Below, in pieces: positions 26,322-35,690 of a stretch of 64,000 nt of DNA (positions are counted from its first letter, which is position 1; the number at the start of each line of letters is the position of its first letter). The position numbers and the translations under genes are program-made. The notes below the pieces were generated by a model, which made no database searches, was not told the DNA's origin, and saw only the letters and a list, made by a program, of their open reading frames with translations. The DNA comes from Glaciimonas sp. PAMC28666 (lineage in GTDB: Bacteria; Pseudomonadota; Gammaproteobacteria; Burkholderiales; Burkholderiaceae_D), in the NCBI RefSeq assembly GCF_016917355.1, contig NZ_CP070304.1, positions 186,001 through 250,000 of the forward strand. Reading direction: 5' to 3'.

Positions 26322-27038
26322 TTATTTCTGACTCGCTTTGTTCAGACGTGAGGTCAATCCATCCGCGATATCCTCGTGATCGAATTTTCTGGCGAAATCA
26401 ATTGCGTTCATTCCCACATCGTTCTTTAATCTTGCATCCGCGCCTGAATCAAGCAATAACTTGACGGTGAGAATTTTTCCTTCACGCGCAGCCATCATCA
26501 GCGGCGTCGTCTGATTCGGCGACCCGGCATCAATATATGCCGACGCATCCAACAACAATTGCACAATTTCATCGTTACCTATCGCTGCGGCGTAATGCAG
26601 CGCGGTCCAGCCGGTGGTGTTTGGCTCAGCTTCTTTCGCCAGCAATGATTTTACTGCAGAAACATTTCCTTTATACGATGCGACCATCAGCGCCGTATCG
26701 CCGTTGCGAGCGCGTAGATTAAGGTCTATTCCACGCGCATTCAACAATACCTCGAAGGAGTTCATCGATTCTTCGCGGATCGCCAGCATAAGTCCGGTTT
26801 CGCCACGTTTGCTCTCAACAACATTCGGATTCATTCCGGAGGCAAGTAATTTCGGCAAGCGACGATAATCATTCATTTGCACCAGCTTGAAAAACTCATC
26901 GGAGTTTGCGGCCGAGTTTGCTGCAAAAGTTGCGCCAGGCAAAGCACCCAACGTCACTGCCAGAGCAATGCCAGCCAGGCTCGACAACAACAGACGACGT
27001 GAAATTATGGCGCTGACCCTATTATCGAATTTAAGCAT
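26322..27038 (-). CDS. exported ankyrin-repeat protein
   Basis: A 238-residue protein with an N-terminal signal sequence (residues 1-40, ISRRLLLSSLAG with twin arginine, then AFAA-type cleavage near GATFAAN) and four to five ankyrin repeats (GDTALMVASYKGN, GWTALHYAAAIGN, TTPLMMAAREGK). Ankyrin arrays bind proteins; a periplasmic partner is likely but unknown. Its ATG at 27038 overlaps the last 8 nt of tatD, suggesting translational coupling. A start four codons upstream (27050) is possible. Confidence 0.85.
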   Translation of the reverse strand: MLKFDNRVSAIISRRLLLSSLAGIALAVTLGALPGATFAANSAANSDEFFKLVQMNDYRRLPKLLASGMNPNVVESKRGETGLMLAIREESMNSFEVLLNARGIDLNLRARNGDTALMVASYKGNVSAVKSLLAKEAEPNTTGWTALHYAAAIGNDEIVQLLLDASAYIDAGSPNQTTPLMMAAREGKILTVKLLLDSGADARLKNDVGMNAIDFARKFDHEDIADGLTSRLNKASQK

Positions 27039-27825
27039 GTGCGGTCTCATCAGGAAGTTTGAATAACGTGAAGAAATTATCAGTCGTTTGTTGCGCGACC
27101 TGCGCCAGCGGCAGCCCCTTGAGGTTCGCAAGATACTCCGCCACGTGCACCACGAATCCCGGTTCGTTCATCTTGCCGCGCTGCGGGACCGGCGCCAGAT
27201 ACGGAGAATCGGTCTCTATCAAAATCCGCTCCATTGGAACCGCCAGGGCAACGGCTTGCAAATCTTTTGCGCTCTTAAAAGTAACAATACCGGAAAAGGA
27301 AATATAAAATCCCATCTCGATGGCCGCCTCCGCCACCGCTAGCGACTCGGTGAAGCAATGCATAACACCGCCCACACCACCAGCGTTGGTACCCGCACCC
27401 TCTTCCCGCATAATTTTTATCGTATCTTCGGACGCCGCACGCGTATGGATAATTAATGGCTTTCCGGTTGCGCGCGACGCCCGGATATGGCGACGAAAAC
27501 GCTCCCGCTGCCACTCAAGATCACCTTGCAACCGAAAATAATCAAGACCTGTCTCGCCAATCGCTATGATTTTTGGATGATCGGAGAGCCGGATCAAATC
27601 ATCAACTGTAGGTTCTGGGGTGTCTTCATAGTCAGGATGGACACCGACCGAAGCATAGATATGAGGATAGGTTTTCGCCAATTCCAGCACTTGTGGAAAA
27701 TCGGGCAGGTCCACTGACACGCACAATGCGTGCGTTACTTTATTCTGCGCCATCTTAGCCAAAATTTCCGGCATCTTAGCGGCCAATTCAGGGAAGTTAA
27801 TATGGCAATGTGAGTCGATGTACAT
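27031..27825 (-). CDS. tatD: TatD-family metal-dependent deoxyribonuclease
   Basis: Metallo-hydrolase of the TatD family (YcfH/YjjV type), a cytoplasmic 3'-5' nuclease with two metals. 264 residues from the ATG at 27825; an upstream in-frame extension is not family-like. Metal ligands are seen as D4-S-H6-C-H8, the Glu of IGETGLDY, His in IIHTR, His in MHCFTE and Asp in IETDSPYL. It belongs to the mltG-tmk-holB-pilZ-tatD series conserved in betaproteobacteria, here with a GNAT gene inserted before it. Confidence 0.94.
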   Translation of the reverse strand: MYIDSHCHINFPELAAKMPEILAKMAQNKVTHALCVSVDLPDFPQVLELAKTYPHIYASVGVHPDYEDTPEPTVDDLIRLSDHPKIIAIGETGLDYFRLQGDLEWQRERFRRHIRASRATGKPLIIHTRAASEDTIKIMREEGAGTNAGGVGGVMHCFTESLAVAEAAIEMGFYISFSGIVTFKSAKDLQAVALAVPMERILIETDSPYLAPVPQRGKMNEPGFVVHVAEYLANLKGLPLAQVAQQTTDNFFTLFKLPDETAHA

Positions 27826-28011
27826 AGTTTGAAGATGGGTAAAGAAAACGTATTTGCAGGATAAAACAGGCTGAGCGCGACACCTTATATGTCGCTCCCC
27901 AATAGGACGCGCCCCTTTAGGACCGACTACTAATTTTGGCTGGCCGCTATGCGGTAATTGTATGATCACATTGCCGCCATGATGACATAGCAAATTTAGG
28001 CGACCCGAAAT

Positions 28012-28527
28012 TCAGGCGACTCGTTTACCCAAAATCACTAAATCGCGCTCAACACCATCCAGGGTTGCCACTCGCGGCATGTTGGCCCACCGCTCAAAAC
28101 CGAATATTTCAAATAATTTCAAGCTAGGCGCGTTATGACCAAAAACAAAACCAAGCAAAGTATGCACCGCGACGTGCGGCGCATATGCGATGGCCTGCTC
28201 CATTAAATAACGGCCTATCCCTTTGCCACGCGCAGTTTCGTGGATATAAATCGAAATCTCTGCAGTTCCTGCATAAGCCGGGCGACCGTAGAAGTCTGAA
28301 TACGACAGCCAACCCAGAATCTCCGTGGCTGCCTTCCCGTCCCCGTCCTGCTCAACCACCCATAACGGGCGCAGCGTCGGATTATGATGATCGAACCAGG
28401 CTTGCCGCGACGCAACCGATACCGGTTCAGTATCTGCCGTGACTTCACGCGACGCGACGGTACTATTGTAAATCGCAACGATCGCGGCCAAATCTTGTTG
28501 GGTTGCTAGTCTATGGTGATATTTCAT
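28012..28527 (-). CDS. GNAT N-acetyltransferase, phosphinothricin/methionine-derivative type
   Basis: A 171-residue GCN5-related acetyltransferase of the Pat/MnaT type, which acetylate phosphinothricin, methionine sulfoximine or similar amino-acid analogues. The acetyl-CoA loop RGKGIG is at residues 100-105. The N-terminus RLATQQDLAAIVAIYN and the central TAEISIYIHE are characteristic. It is inserted between pilZ (35 bp upstream) and tatD in the minus-strand cluster. The real substrate cannot be assigned from the sequence. Confidence 0.85.
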   Translation of the reverse strand: MKYHHRLATQQDLAAIVAIYNSTVASREVTADTEPVSVASRQAWFDHHNPTLRPLWVVEQDGDGKAATEILGWLSYSDFYGRPAYAGTAEISIYIHETARGKGIGRYLMEQAIAYAPHVAVHTLLGFVFGHNAPSLKLFEIFGFERWANMPRVATLDGVERDLVILGKRVA

Positions 28528-28561
28528 GGTGAATTTGATGTGAGATGACGAATATGTCGGT

Positions 28562-28939
28562 TTATAAAGTATGTGTTGGTCGACTGGAACTAAGAGCGGA
28601 GCCCAAAATTTCTTCGACCCGCATGCGCAAACGGCGACCGCCATCATCATCGGGGAATTGCACGCCAATCCCTTGCGCCCGGTTGTTATTGGCACCGGAT
28701 GGTGTAATCCAGACGACCTTACCTGCAATCGGATATTTCGTCGGATCTTCCATTAAAGAGAGGATCAAATAAACTTCATCCCCAATTAAATGCGCCTTGT
28801 TGGTCGGTACGAATACCCCGCCGCCGTTTAAAAAAGGCATATAAGCCGCGTATAAAGCAGATTTTTCCTTAATCGCCAGGGACAAAACCGAAGGCCTTGC
28901 TACTTTAGCACCGCCACCACCGATTGAATTTTCTGCCAT
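28562..28939 (-). CDS. pilZ: PilZ domain protein (type IV pilus assembly PilZ)
   Basis: A 125-residue single PilZ domain protein. The position next to holB and its size match PilZ itself, needed for type IV pilus biogenesis. The canonical c-di-GMP motif RxxxR at the N-terminus is not obvious (the region reads ARPSVLSLAIKEK), as in classical PilZ which does not bind c-di-GMP. The core GGVFVPTN and GKVVWITP strands are clear. It may act with the pilin encoded at 44585. Confidence 0.88.
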   Translation of the reverse strand: MAENSIGGGGAKVARPSVLSLAIKEKSALYAAYMPFLNGGGVFVPTNKAHLIGDEVYLILSLMEDPTKYPIAGKVVWITPSGANNNRAQGIGVQFPDDDGGRRLRMRVEEILGSALSSSRPTHTL

Positions 28940-29200
28940 ATGCCTTCCATTCTAAATATTCAACATCCACTTTTACAAGATGCACGATATCTATTTGCGC
29001 TATCTGCACTAACCATTCGCCAATTGAAGTACGCAAGGCAGATGCAAATCTTATGCAACGATAGCGCAAAAACCGCACCATTTTCACCCAAGCTTCGCGC
29101 CAGTTTCCGCCACTATCATACCGCCTCCTTCAATAATTCCGGATAAACGCTAACAGAAGAAAGGTTAAAACCATGTTCAATAAATTCTCACACCGATGAT

Positions 29201-30244
29201 TTAAGCGAATATTTTTGCGTAATCCAACAACATATCTTCAATGAAAAGGCGCGCCGATAATGGATGCTCAGCAATCGCCCTTCGTTCATTGCAGGCCTTC
29301 AGTCCACGTAGCAAATCACCGGTTTGGGCCCGCGCCGTCAACGCTGCCAGGGCTTTTTGATAACGCGGATAATAACGCACCGAATTCGTCATTTTCAGCG
29401 AAAACAAATCATAGAGCCAACGCTGCTGCCAGCCGAGCAATTCCACCACCGGCGTTTTCTGCAAACGTTCTGCGCACTTCAAAGCGCCTTCTATTCCAGG
29501 CGCACTCAGATATGCCAACAGTTCATTGATCAGTTCGCGCCCCTCGCTTTGCGACTGTGCCTGCGCCGTCAAAGGAGCGCCGCCTTGTTCGGACAGCCAC
29601 ATGTCAGCATCCGCTACGCCTTGTTGCTGCAGCCATGCCAGAGCGTCTTGCCGGGAAGGAACCGGCATCGGGAATTTACGACAGCGCGACAATATGGTCG
29701 GCAGCAATCGATCCAGGCTATTTGAAATCAGCAAAAATACAGTGTTCGGCGGCGGCTCTTCCAACGTCTTGAGTAGCGCGTTGGCTGAGGCGGCATTTAA
29801 CGCCTCCGCCGGATACAGCACCACCACGCGCTGACCCTGACGGTGGGTCGAAATATTCATAAATCCGGCTAACGCACGAATCTGGTCGATTTTAATTTCT
29901 TTCGACGGTGCTTTAGTCGACTTTGCCGTTTTCTTGGCGTCACTGCCCTCTTCGGCTCCGTCGCCACCGTCCCGCGCATCCTCATCCTCCAGGATTTCCG
30001 GGCGAACGCGCCGATAGTCTGGATGGTTTTGCTGCACAAACCAACCACACGATGGGCAGGCACCACAGGCATGACCGTCCGCCAGCGGTTGATCGCAGAA
30101 CAAAGATTGTGCGAACTGCTCGGCAAAAACCGTTTTACCGATTCCCTCTGCGCCATGAAACAGAATGGCATGGGGCATACGGGCCCGCATGTCCTGCAGT
30201 TGCTGCCAGGCATCGCTTTGCCAGGGGAGTATTAAATTACGCAT
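29201..30244 (-). CDS. holB: DNA polymerase III subunit delta'
   Basis: Clamp-loader subunit that helps load the beta clamp. 347 residues. The modified P-loop GAEGIGKT is at 31-38. A zinc module uses Cys50, Cys60, Cys63 and Cys66. The ALNAASANALLKTLEEPP segment is diagnostic. An acidic Lys-rich insertion (about residues 85-115) is longer than in E. coli. It lies between tmk and pilZ on the minus strand; 261 bp on its 3' side hold no gene. Confidence 0.95.
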   Translation of the reverse strand: MRNLILPWQSDAWQQLQDMRARMPHAILFHGAEGIGKTVFAEQFAQSLFCDQPLADGHACGACPSCGWFVQQNHPDYRRVRPEILEDEDARDGGDGAEEGSDAKKTAKSTKAPSKEIKIDQIRALAGFMNISTHRQGQRVVVLYPAEALNAASANALLKTLEEPPPNTVFLLISNSLDRLLPTILSRCRKFPMPVPSRQDALAWLQQQGVADADMWLSEQGGAPLTAQAQSQSEGRELINELLAYLSAPGIEGALKCAERLQKTPVVELLGWQQRWLYDLFSLKMTNSVRYYPRYQKALAALTARAQTGDLLRGLKACNERRAIAEHPLSARLFIEDMLLDYAKIFA

Positions 30245-30390
30245 TTGTATAGCTCATTGGTATAACTCATTCACTTAACAATCGCTCAGTGTATTAATTT
30301 ATTGGTCAGGTAAAAACTTACTAACGCTACTCTCCTGCTGTCCTGCTGTCCTAACCATCACAAAACTCGAAGGGAATCGGAATGGTGCCG

Positions 30391-30999
30391 TTACAGTGCC
30401 CCGAGAATCTGTTCCAGCGAGGTCTGAATGTCGGCTATTGAACGGGTCGAGTCAATTATGCGGAACCGCGCCGGAAATTGCGCTGCGCGACGCAAGTACT
30501 CCGCGCGCGTGTCAGCAAAAAAAGTAACCTTTTCCTGTTCGAACCGATCCAGCTCGCGGGTGGCGTCCAAACGTGCGCGCGCGACTTCCAGGGGCACGTC
30601 AAACAGCAAGGTCAGGTCAGGCTGTAAATGGGGGTGGACCCATTGCTCCAAAACGTCAAGTTTTTCCAGAGCGAGCTTTCTGCCCCCGCCCTGATAGGCA
30701 AACGTCGCATCAGTAAATCGGTCAGAAATGACCCAATCGCCACGTGTCAGGGCCGGCTCAATAACCTGCGCCAGGTGCTCACGACGGGAGGCAAACATCA
30801 GCATTGCCTCAGTCTCCAGATGCATCTTTTGGTGCAGGACCAATTCACGCAAGGCCTCCCCAAGGTCAGTACCACCCGGCTCACGGGTAGTGACGACACC
30901 CAGCCCACGGCTACGCAATAGCGCCGCCACATAGCCGATGTGAGTTGATTTTCCCGCACCATCGATGCCCTCGAAGGTAATAAATTTCGCAGACGTCAT
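30391..30999 (-). CDS. tmk: thymidylate kinase
   Basis: Phosphorylates dTMP to dTDP with ATP. 202 residues. The P-loop [11 protein letters not shown] begins at residue 9, the DR motif is in [15 protein letters not shown], and the lid region follows. Normal length. Gene order mltG-tmk-holB is the usual one and all three read from the minus strand with short spacers. Confidence 0.97.
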   Translation of the reverse strand: MTSAKFITFEGIDGAGKSTHIGYVAALLRSRGLGVVTTREPGGTDLGEALRELVLHQKMHLETEAMLMFASRREHLAQVIEPALTRGDWVISDRFTDATFAYQGGGRKLALEKLDVLEQWVHPHLQPDLTLLFDVPLEVARARLDATRELDRFEQEKVTFFADTRAEYLRRAAQFPARFRIIDSTRSIADIQTSLEQILGAL

Positions 31000-31091
31000 A
31001 GATCCCTAAGCATTTCTGTAAGTAACCTCAGTTTAACCGAGCAGCAGCGGTAACGCGCTATTCAGTGCCTTGTGGAAACAAAATCTAACGT

Positions 31092-32087
31092 TCACCGTTG
31101 ATATTTATTCACTGCCTGATTGTGTTCGCCAAGGCTGCTGGAGAAATGACTGCTACCATCACCCTTGGCAACAAAAAATAGCGCATCGGTTTTGGCGGGA
31201 TTCATCGCCGCATGCAACGACTCGTCCCCAGGTAACGAAATTGGCGTCGGCGGCAGACCTGAACGCGTATACGTATTGTATGGCGTGTCGGTCGTTAAAT
31301 CCCGCTTGCGGATACGACCTTCATATTGCTCACCCATTCCATAAATAACCGTGGGGTCGGTTTGCAATAACATACCAAGGCGCAACCGATTAACAAATAC
31401 ACCGGCGATGTTGGTGCGCTCCGCTTTACGTCCCGTCTCTTTCTCAACGATGGAAGCCATGATCAGCGCCTCATACGGCGTTTTGTATGGCACCGACAGA
31501 TCGCGGTTGTCCCATGCGTTATTGAGTCGCTTCAATAGTAGGGCATGCGCTTGTTTATACACCTGCAAATCGCTGGAGCCCTTTGCGAACAGATAAGTAT
31601 CCGGCGCAAACAAACCTTCCGGTAGCGCGTAGTCGGTCGTAATTTTAGCCATCAGTTCGGCGTCCGACAACAACGCCGTGTCGTGCTTCAGAGAGGTCTG
31701 GGCCGCAATGGCTTGCCGCATTTGATGGAAGGTCCAGCCTTCTATCACCGTCAGCGACTCCTGCGCAAATTCACCACGCACCAATTGCGTAATCAGTCGT
31801 GTTGGTGTGGTCCCGGGTTTTATCTCGTAGCTACCGGCTTTAAGCTTGGCGCTTTTGCCGCTCAGCCGGGCCAGGACGCCTAATAGTTCAGGATTGACTG
31901 GAACCCCTGCATCGGCGATTTGTTGAACGACGCTATCAAGCCCGCTGCCCGGCCTGACCGTAAACGGTATCGGCGCGCCGATTTCAAACACTGGCTGCCT
32001 AGCCCAATAAGACAAACCGACAATGGCAAGCAATGCCAGCACAACAACACTCAACAGTAGTTTCTTAAACAAAGTCAATCGCTCCAC
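31092..32087 (-). CDS. mltG: endolytic murein transglycosylase MltG
   Basis: Inner-membrane lytic transglycosylase that cuts nascent glycan chains. About 331 residues. One N-terminal helix (residues 9-28) is followed by a LysM-like region and the YceG domain. The catalytic glutamate lies in ASIVEKETGR (Glu215/Glu217). The codon at 32087 is GTG with no good ribosome binding site; a GGAG inside the first codons could instead serve one of the TTG codons at 32078 or 32072, so the start is uncertain by a few residues. Divergent from ygfZ. Confidence 0.93.
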   Translation of the reverse strand: MERLTLFKKLLLSVVVLALLAIVGLSYWARQPVFEIGAPIPFTVRPGSGLDSVVQQIADAGVPVNPELLGVLARLSGKSAKLKAGSYEIKPGTTPTRLITQLVRGEFAQESLTVIEGWTFHQMRQAIAAQTSLKHDTALLSDAELMAKITTDYALPEGLFAPDTYLFAKGSSDLQVYKQAHALLLKRLNNAWDNRDLSVPYKTPYEALIMASIVEKETGRKAERTNIAGVFVNRLRLGMLLQTDPTVIYGMGEQYEGRIRKRDLTTDTPYNTYTRSGLPPTPISLPGDESLHAAMNPAKTDALFFVAKGDGSSHFSSSLGEHNQAVNKYQR

Positions 32088-32201
32088 GGGGTTTTTGAAT
32101 CAGGTCAGGACGGCGAAATTGGATCAAAGCCGACGTCTTTTTGCGACATCACTATAATCAACCCAACATGATAATCGCTGAATTGAAAATGCCCCACTTT
32201 T

Positions 32202-33251
32202 ATGACTAAAATTGTAACCACCTGGCCCGAATTTCTTGCCCAATATCCCGCTGACAATCAGAAGATGGCACCGGATGCTGATGGTAATTTTGTTACTCCG
32301 ATAACAGACCTTGGCCTGATAGCACTATCCGGCGACGATTCAGCCAACTTCCTGCATAACCAATTGACTAACGATGTCGCGCAATTACCGCTCGATCAGT
32401 CGCGCCTTGCCGGTTATTGCTCGCCCAAAGGACGCTTGCTGGCAACCTTGTTGATGTGGAAAAACGACCAAACCATTTTTTTGCAACTTCCGCGGCAAAT
32501 TCAGGCAGCTATTCAGAAACGTTTGCAAATGTTTGTCATGCGCTCCAAAGCCACGCTAACGGATGTCACCGACAATTACGCGGTGTTGGGCCTCGGTGGT
32601 AAAGCCGTTGGATCTGCTTTAGCGCCTTGGTTCCCGGAACTTCCTTCGGCACCCTTCGCAAAAATCGACAACGCAAACGGCGCGTTAATTCGCTCCAGCG
32701 ACGCCAATGGTGTGGCCCGCTACCAATGGATCACCACTCCAGAGATTGCTATTGCGGCATGGGTGCATCTGTCAGAAAAGTTACCCGCGGTTGGAGACCG
32801 GGTCTGGCGTTTAGGTCAGATTCAAGCCGGTGTTCCACAAATTACGCTGGCAACGCAAGAGCAATTTGTTCCACAAATGATCAACTACGAAGTAGTTGGC
32901 GGCGTCAATTTCAAGAAAGGGTGTTATCCCGGCCAGGAAATAGTTGCGCGCAGCCAATATTTAGGTAAACTCAAGCGCCGCGCTGTGCTGGCAAATGTTG
33001 ACGCGATTGATGTCGCCGCCGGAACGGAAGTTTTCTCGAGCATCGACCCTTTGCAACCTTGCGGCATGATCGTCAATGCGGAACGACTTGAGCATGATGG
33101 CAACGCTTCTTCCTGCCTGTTGGAAATCAAACTGGCAGCGTTAGAAACTGGTAGCGTGCATTTGGGTTCTGCGAGTGGACCGCAGTTAACGTTTATACCG
33201 GTGCCATACGCCATGCCAGATCCGGTGGCACCTGCGGTCAAGCTTAAATAA
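32202..33251 (+). CDS. ygfZ: folate-binding protein YgfZ (Fe-S cluster maintenance)
   Basis: Tetrahydrofolate-binding protein of the aminomethyltransferase fold that supports certain Fe-S enzymes such as MiaB. 349 residues. The family signature K-G-C-Y-P-G-Q-E lies at 239-246 with essential Cys241. The spacer to mltG is 114 bp and divergent, the usual arrangement. It is followed by DUF4936 and NRDE genes on the same strand. Confidence 0.94.
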   Translation: MTKIVTTWPEFLAQYPADNQKMAPDADGNFVTPITDLGLIALSGDDSANFLHNQLTNDVAQLPLDQSRLAGYCSPKGRLLATLLMWKNDQTIFLQLPRQIQAAIQKRLQMFVMRSKATLTDVTDNYAVLGLGGKAVGSALAPWFPELPSAPFAKIDNANGALIRSSDANGVARYQWITTPEIAIAAWVHLSEKLPAVGDRVWRLGQIQAGVPQITLATQEQFVPQMINYEVVGGVNFKKGCYPGQEIVARSQYLGKLKRRAVLANVDAIDVAAGTEVFSSIDPLQPCGMIVNAERLEHDGNASSCLLEIKLAALETGSVHLGSASGPQLTFIPVPYAMPDPVAPAVKLK

Positions 33252-33301
33252 CGCACAAATAACGTCTGCTGCAACAAGGTTTTCAGGGTATTTGGAACTA
33301 T

Positions 33302-33604
33302 ATGGATCTCTATATTTATTATCGTGTCGCGGCCGCCAATGCGACCCAGTTTATGCAGTTGGCGACAGCGATGCAGAATGCGTTGTCTCGCGATTATAAT
33401 ATTGCGTGTGCATTAAAACGGCGACCGGAGGCGACCGAAGATCAACACACCTGGATGGAGGTTTATCTTGCAGTCCCTGAGAATTTTACGTCGCACGTCG
33501 CGCAGGCGGTTGTGCAAAGTGGCGCCGCTACCTTAATCGAAGGCGCGCGTCATACCGAATTTTTTATTTCTGAATCTTTTGCTACTGGTTCATCATGTGC
33601 CTAA
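33302..33604 (+). CDS. DUF4936 family protein
   Basis: A 100-residue cytoplasmic protein of a family confined mainly to betaproteobacteria and without known function. The start MDLYIYYRV and the segment ALKRRPE are typical. The fold is probably a small alpha/beta domain related to antibiotic-monooxygenase-like proteins. It overlaps the following NRDE gene by 10 bp, so translation is coupled. Confidence 0.8.
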   Translation: MDLYIYYRVAAANATQFMQLATAMQNALSRDYNIACALKRRPEATEDQHTWMEVYLAVPENFTSHVAQAVVQSGAATLIEGARHTEFFISESFATGSSCA

Positions 33605-34320
33605 TCGTTTTTTCCTGGAAAGTAGTTCCGGGCCTGCCATTGATAGCAGCCGCAAACCGCGACGAATTTTATGCTCGCCCCAGCGCCGCCGCTGACTGGT
33701 GGGAAGATCGCCCCGATATTTATGCAGGACGAGACCTGAAAGACGGCGGGACCTGGCTCGGCATCAGTCGAACGGGGCGCTTCGCCGCGATCACCAATGT
33801 GCGCGCCCCTTCCGAGCGCCAGGACAACGCACCAAGTCGCGGTGCGCTCGTGGCTGATTTTCTCAGTAGTAAAGCCACAGCATCAGATTACATTGCTCAG
33901 ATTAGCGCCAGTGCACACGACTTTAACGGTTTTAACCTGCTGATCCATGATGGTCAGGATCTGATATGGTATTCCAATAAAGGCGAGGCTGATCCACGCA
34001 ACGGACAACCGCTGCCACCCGGCATCTACGGATTGTCAAATGCATTGCTCGATGTTTGCTGGCCGAAAGTGGTGAGGACCAAGGCACAGTTCGCCAGTTT
34101 GTTATGTCAGGGCGCACCCGATGAAACCTATTTTGACATGTTGACAGACACCACCATCGCCGGTGATTGCCGCCTGCCCTCGACGGGAGTTGGCATTGAA
34201 AAAGAACGTTTGTTATCGTCAGTGTTTATTGCGTCGCCGGATTACGGCACCCGAACTTCAACATTGGTGAAGCTTCACGCCTGCGGAACCGCAGTATTAC
34301 AAGAACGGCCTGTGCATTAA
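33595..34320 (+). CDS. NRDE family protein (TANGO2 homologue)
   Basis: A 241-residue protein of the NRDE/TANGO2 family. It starts MCLIVFSW and has the name-giving N-R-D-E at residues 21-24. Cys2 would become N-terminal after Met removal, as in Ntn-type hydrolases. TANGO2 proteins have been linked to heme and lipid handling in other organisms; the bacterial role is unclear. Overlap with DUF4936 upstream and the ygfZ neighbourhood suggest one operon. Confidence 0.9.
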   Translation: MCLIVFSWKVVPGLPLIAAANRDEFYARPSAAADWWEDRPDIYAGRDLKDGGTWLGISRTGRFAAITNVRAPSERQDNAPSRGALVADFLSSKATASDYIAQISASAHDFNGFNLLIHDGQDLIWYSNKGEADPRNGQPLPPGIYGLSNALLDVCWPKVVRTKAQFASLLCQGAPDETYFDMLTDTTIAGDCRLPSTGVGIEKERLLSSVFIASPDYGTRTSTLVKLHACGTAVLQERPVH

Positions 34321-34461
34321 CCACCAGGCCCTGGACGGTAGCGGTAAAGATGGACAACATCGGTGCAGGTCAGTAAGACGGACCGATGATGTTCGTTATC
34401 AAAGCCTTATCGGGCTTCAAGAAGCGCAGCGATATTAAAACGTCGCACCAAAAAATCCCCC

Positions 34462-34911
34462 TCAAGCATCCGCACCACCATCAAATCCGCGCTGCGAATT
34501 GCGATCGCGCCCTGAACTTTTTATATACTTAAAAGTACCGAGCGACTTCGCTACCAATTTCTCGCCATTCCATAATTCAGCTTCACAAAAACACATCGTC
34601 GCCGAGCGATGAAAAGCTTTTCCCTTAGCAATAAGATGGCCGCCGATATGACCGCCCGGCTGCAAAAAACTAGTCTTCATTTCAATCGTCACTGCCCCAC
34701 TTGCTTGCGGGTTGAGGGTACGGCCAGCTAACGCCATCACGACATCGAGCATCGTCATCGTCACGCCGCCATGGGTCGCCTGACCGCCGTTCATATGGTG
34801 CGGCTGCAGATCCAGCGACAATATCGCAGTGCCCTCGCCCATTTCTACGAACTCGACACCGAGGTGCTTCAAAAAGGGATTATCAAGCGGGAAGACGTGC
34901 GCAGGAAACAT
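34462..34911 (-). CDS. PaaI-family hotdog thioesterase
   Basis: A 149-residue hotdog-fold acyl-CoA thioesterase. The core HGGVTMTMLDVVMALA contains the conserved GG and acidic residue of the active-site helix. KTSFLQPG is the typical following strand. The last 18 residues are basic and divergent. It is alone on the minus strand; the substrate is unknown. Confidence 0.88.
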   Translation of the reverse strand: MFPAHVFPLDNPFLKHLGVEFVEMGEGTAILSLDLQPHHMNGGQATHGGVTMTMLDVVMALAGRTLNPQASGAVTIEMKTSFLQPGGHIGGHLIAKGKAFHRSATMCFCEAELWNGEKLVAKSLGTFKYIKSSGRDRNSQRGFDGGADA

Positions 34912-35109
34912 AAATACTTACTCTGAAAAATGTTGAAAATAACCAATTGGACGTTTAACCAGCGAATAAATCCGGCAATTAGAATCAGCCTGGCATTGAG
35001 CGAAATAAATAGGCTAAATTAATTAAATTGAATTATTTAACCGTGCTATTCAACCGGCTTTTTTACCAAATTATTACGGCAATCCAGTCTTGCGCGAAGA
35101 ATAAGCGCT

Positions 35110-35421
35110 TCAGCTCTCGTAGTCAAAGCACTGCCGCGCTTCGCGCACCGCGCCAACGAAAGGCTTGATCGCAACGTGCGTAGGATGGTTCTGATACGCA
35201 TCCAACGCTTCGCGCGATGCGAATTCCGCGTTTAGTATCACATCACAGGTCGCCTCCAAACCGTCTTGGGCAATCACGGCATTGAATTGCAGAATTCCTG
35301 GAACCAGCGCAGCACAACTATCCAATAATGCTTTTAGTTTCAGCGCATTAGTCGACTTATCTGCACCTTCAGCGTGCTCCTTTAGTTTCCACATAACAAT
35401 ATGTTTAAGAGTGATGCCCAT
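35110..35421 (-). CDS. Dabb (stress-responsive A/B barrel) domain protein
   Basis: A 103-residue dimeric alpha/beta-barrel protein. The start ITLKHIVMWKLKEHA and the later YQNHPTHV are family signatures. Similar small proteins are annotated as stress responsive, and some act as polyketide cyclases; no function is proven here. It is followed downstream by the thioesterase on the same strand after about 200 bp. Confidence 0.87.
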   Translation of the reverse strand: MGITLKHIVMWKLKEHAEGADKSTNALKLKALLDSCAALVPGILQFNAVIAQDGLEATCDVILNAEFASREALDAYQNHPTHVAIKPFVGAVREARQCFDYES

Positions 35422-35584
35422 AAATTGATTTATCCGTGAATGAGGTTGAGTTATAACGCGGTGAAGTGTAGCTGAAAATCCAGAATAATTTTTACCTTGC
35501 CCTGGTTACATTTCCAGGCCAGCGATACGCGCACTGGCAACAGCATCGGCATCCATCAAAATTAAGTTGAATGCAGGCAATCAG

Positions 35585-35613
35585 AAAAAAGCCACGAGGT
35601 TTCCCTCGTGGCT
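35585..35613 (-). terminator. terminator of clpB
   Basis: An 8-bp GC-rich stem (35591-35598 with 35605-35612) followed on the minus strand by six T, about 80 bp after the clpB stop codon. Confidence 0.9.
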
Positions 35614-35690
35614 CGCCTTATCGTATTTCAACAGCCCGGGCTATTAGATTACGCAGCCTATTTCGGTTCATCAATGATCAGATAATCGTC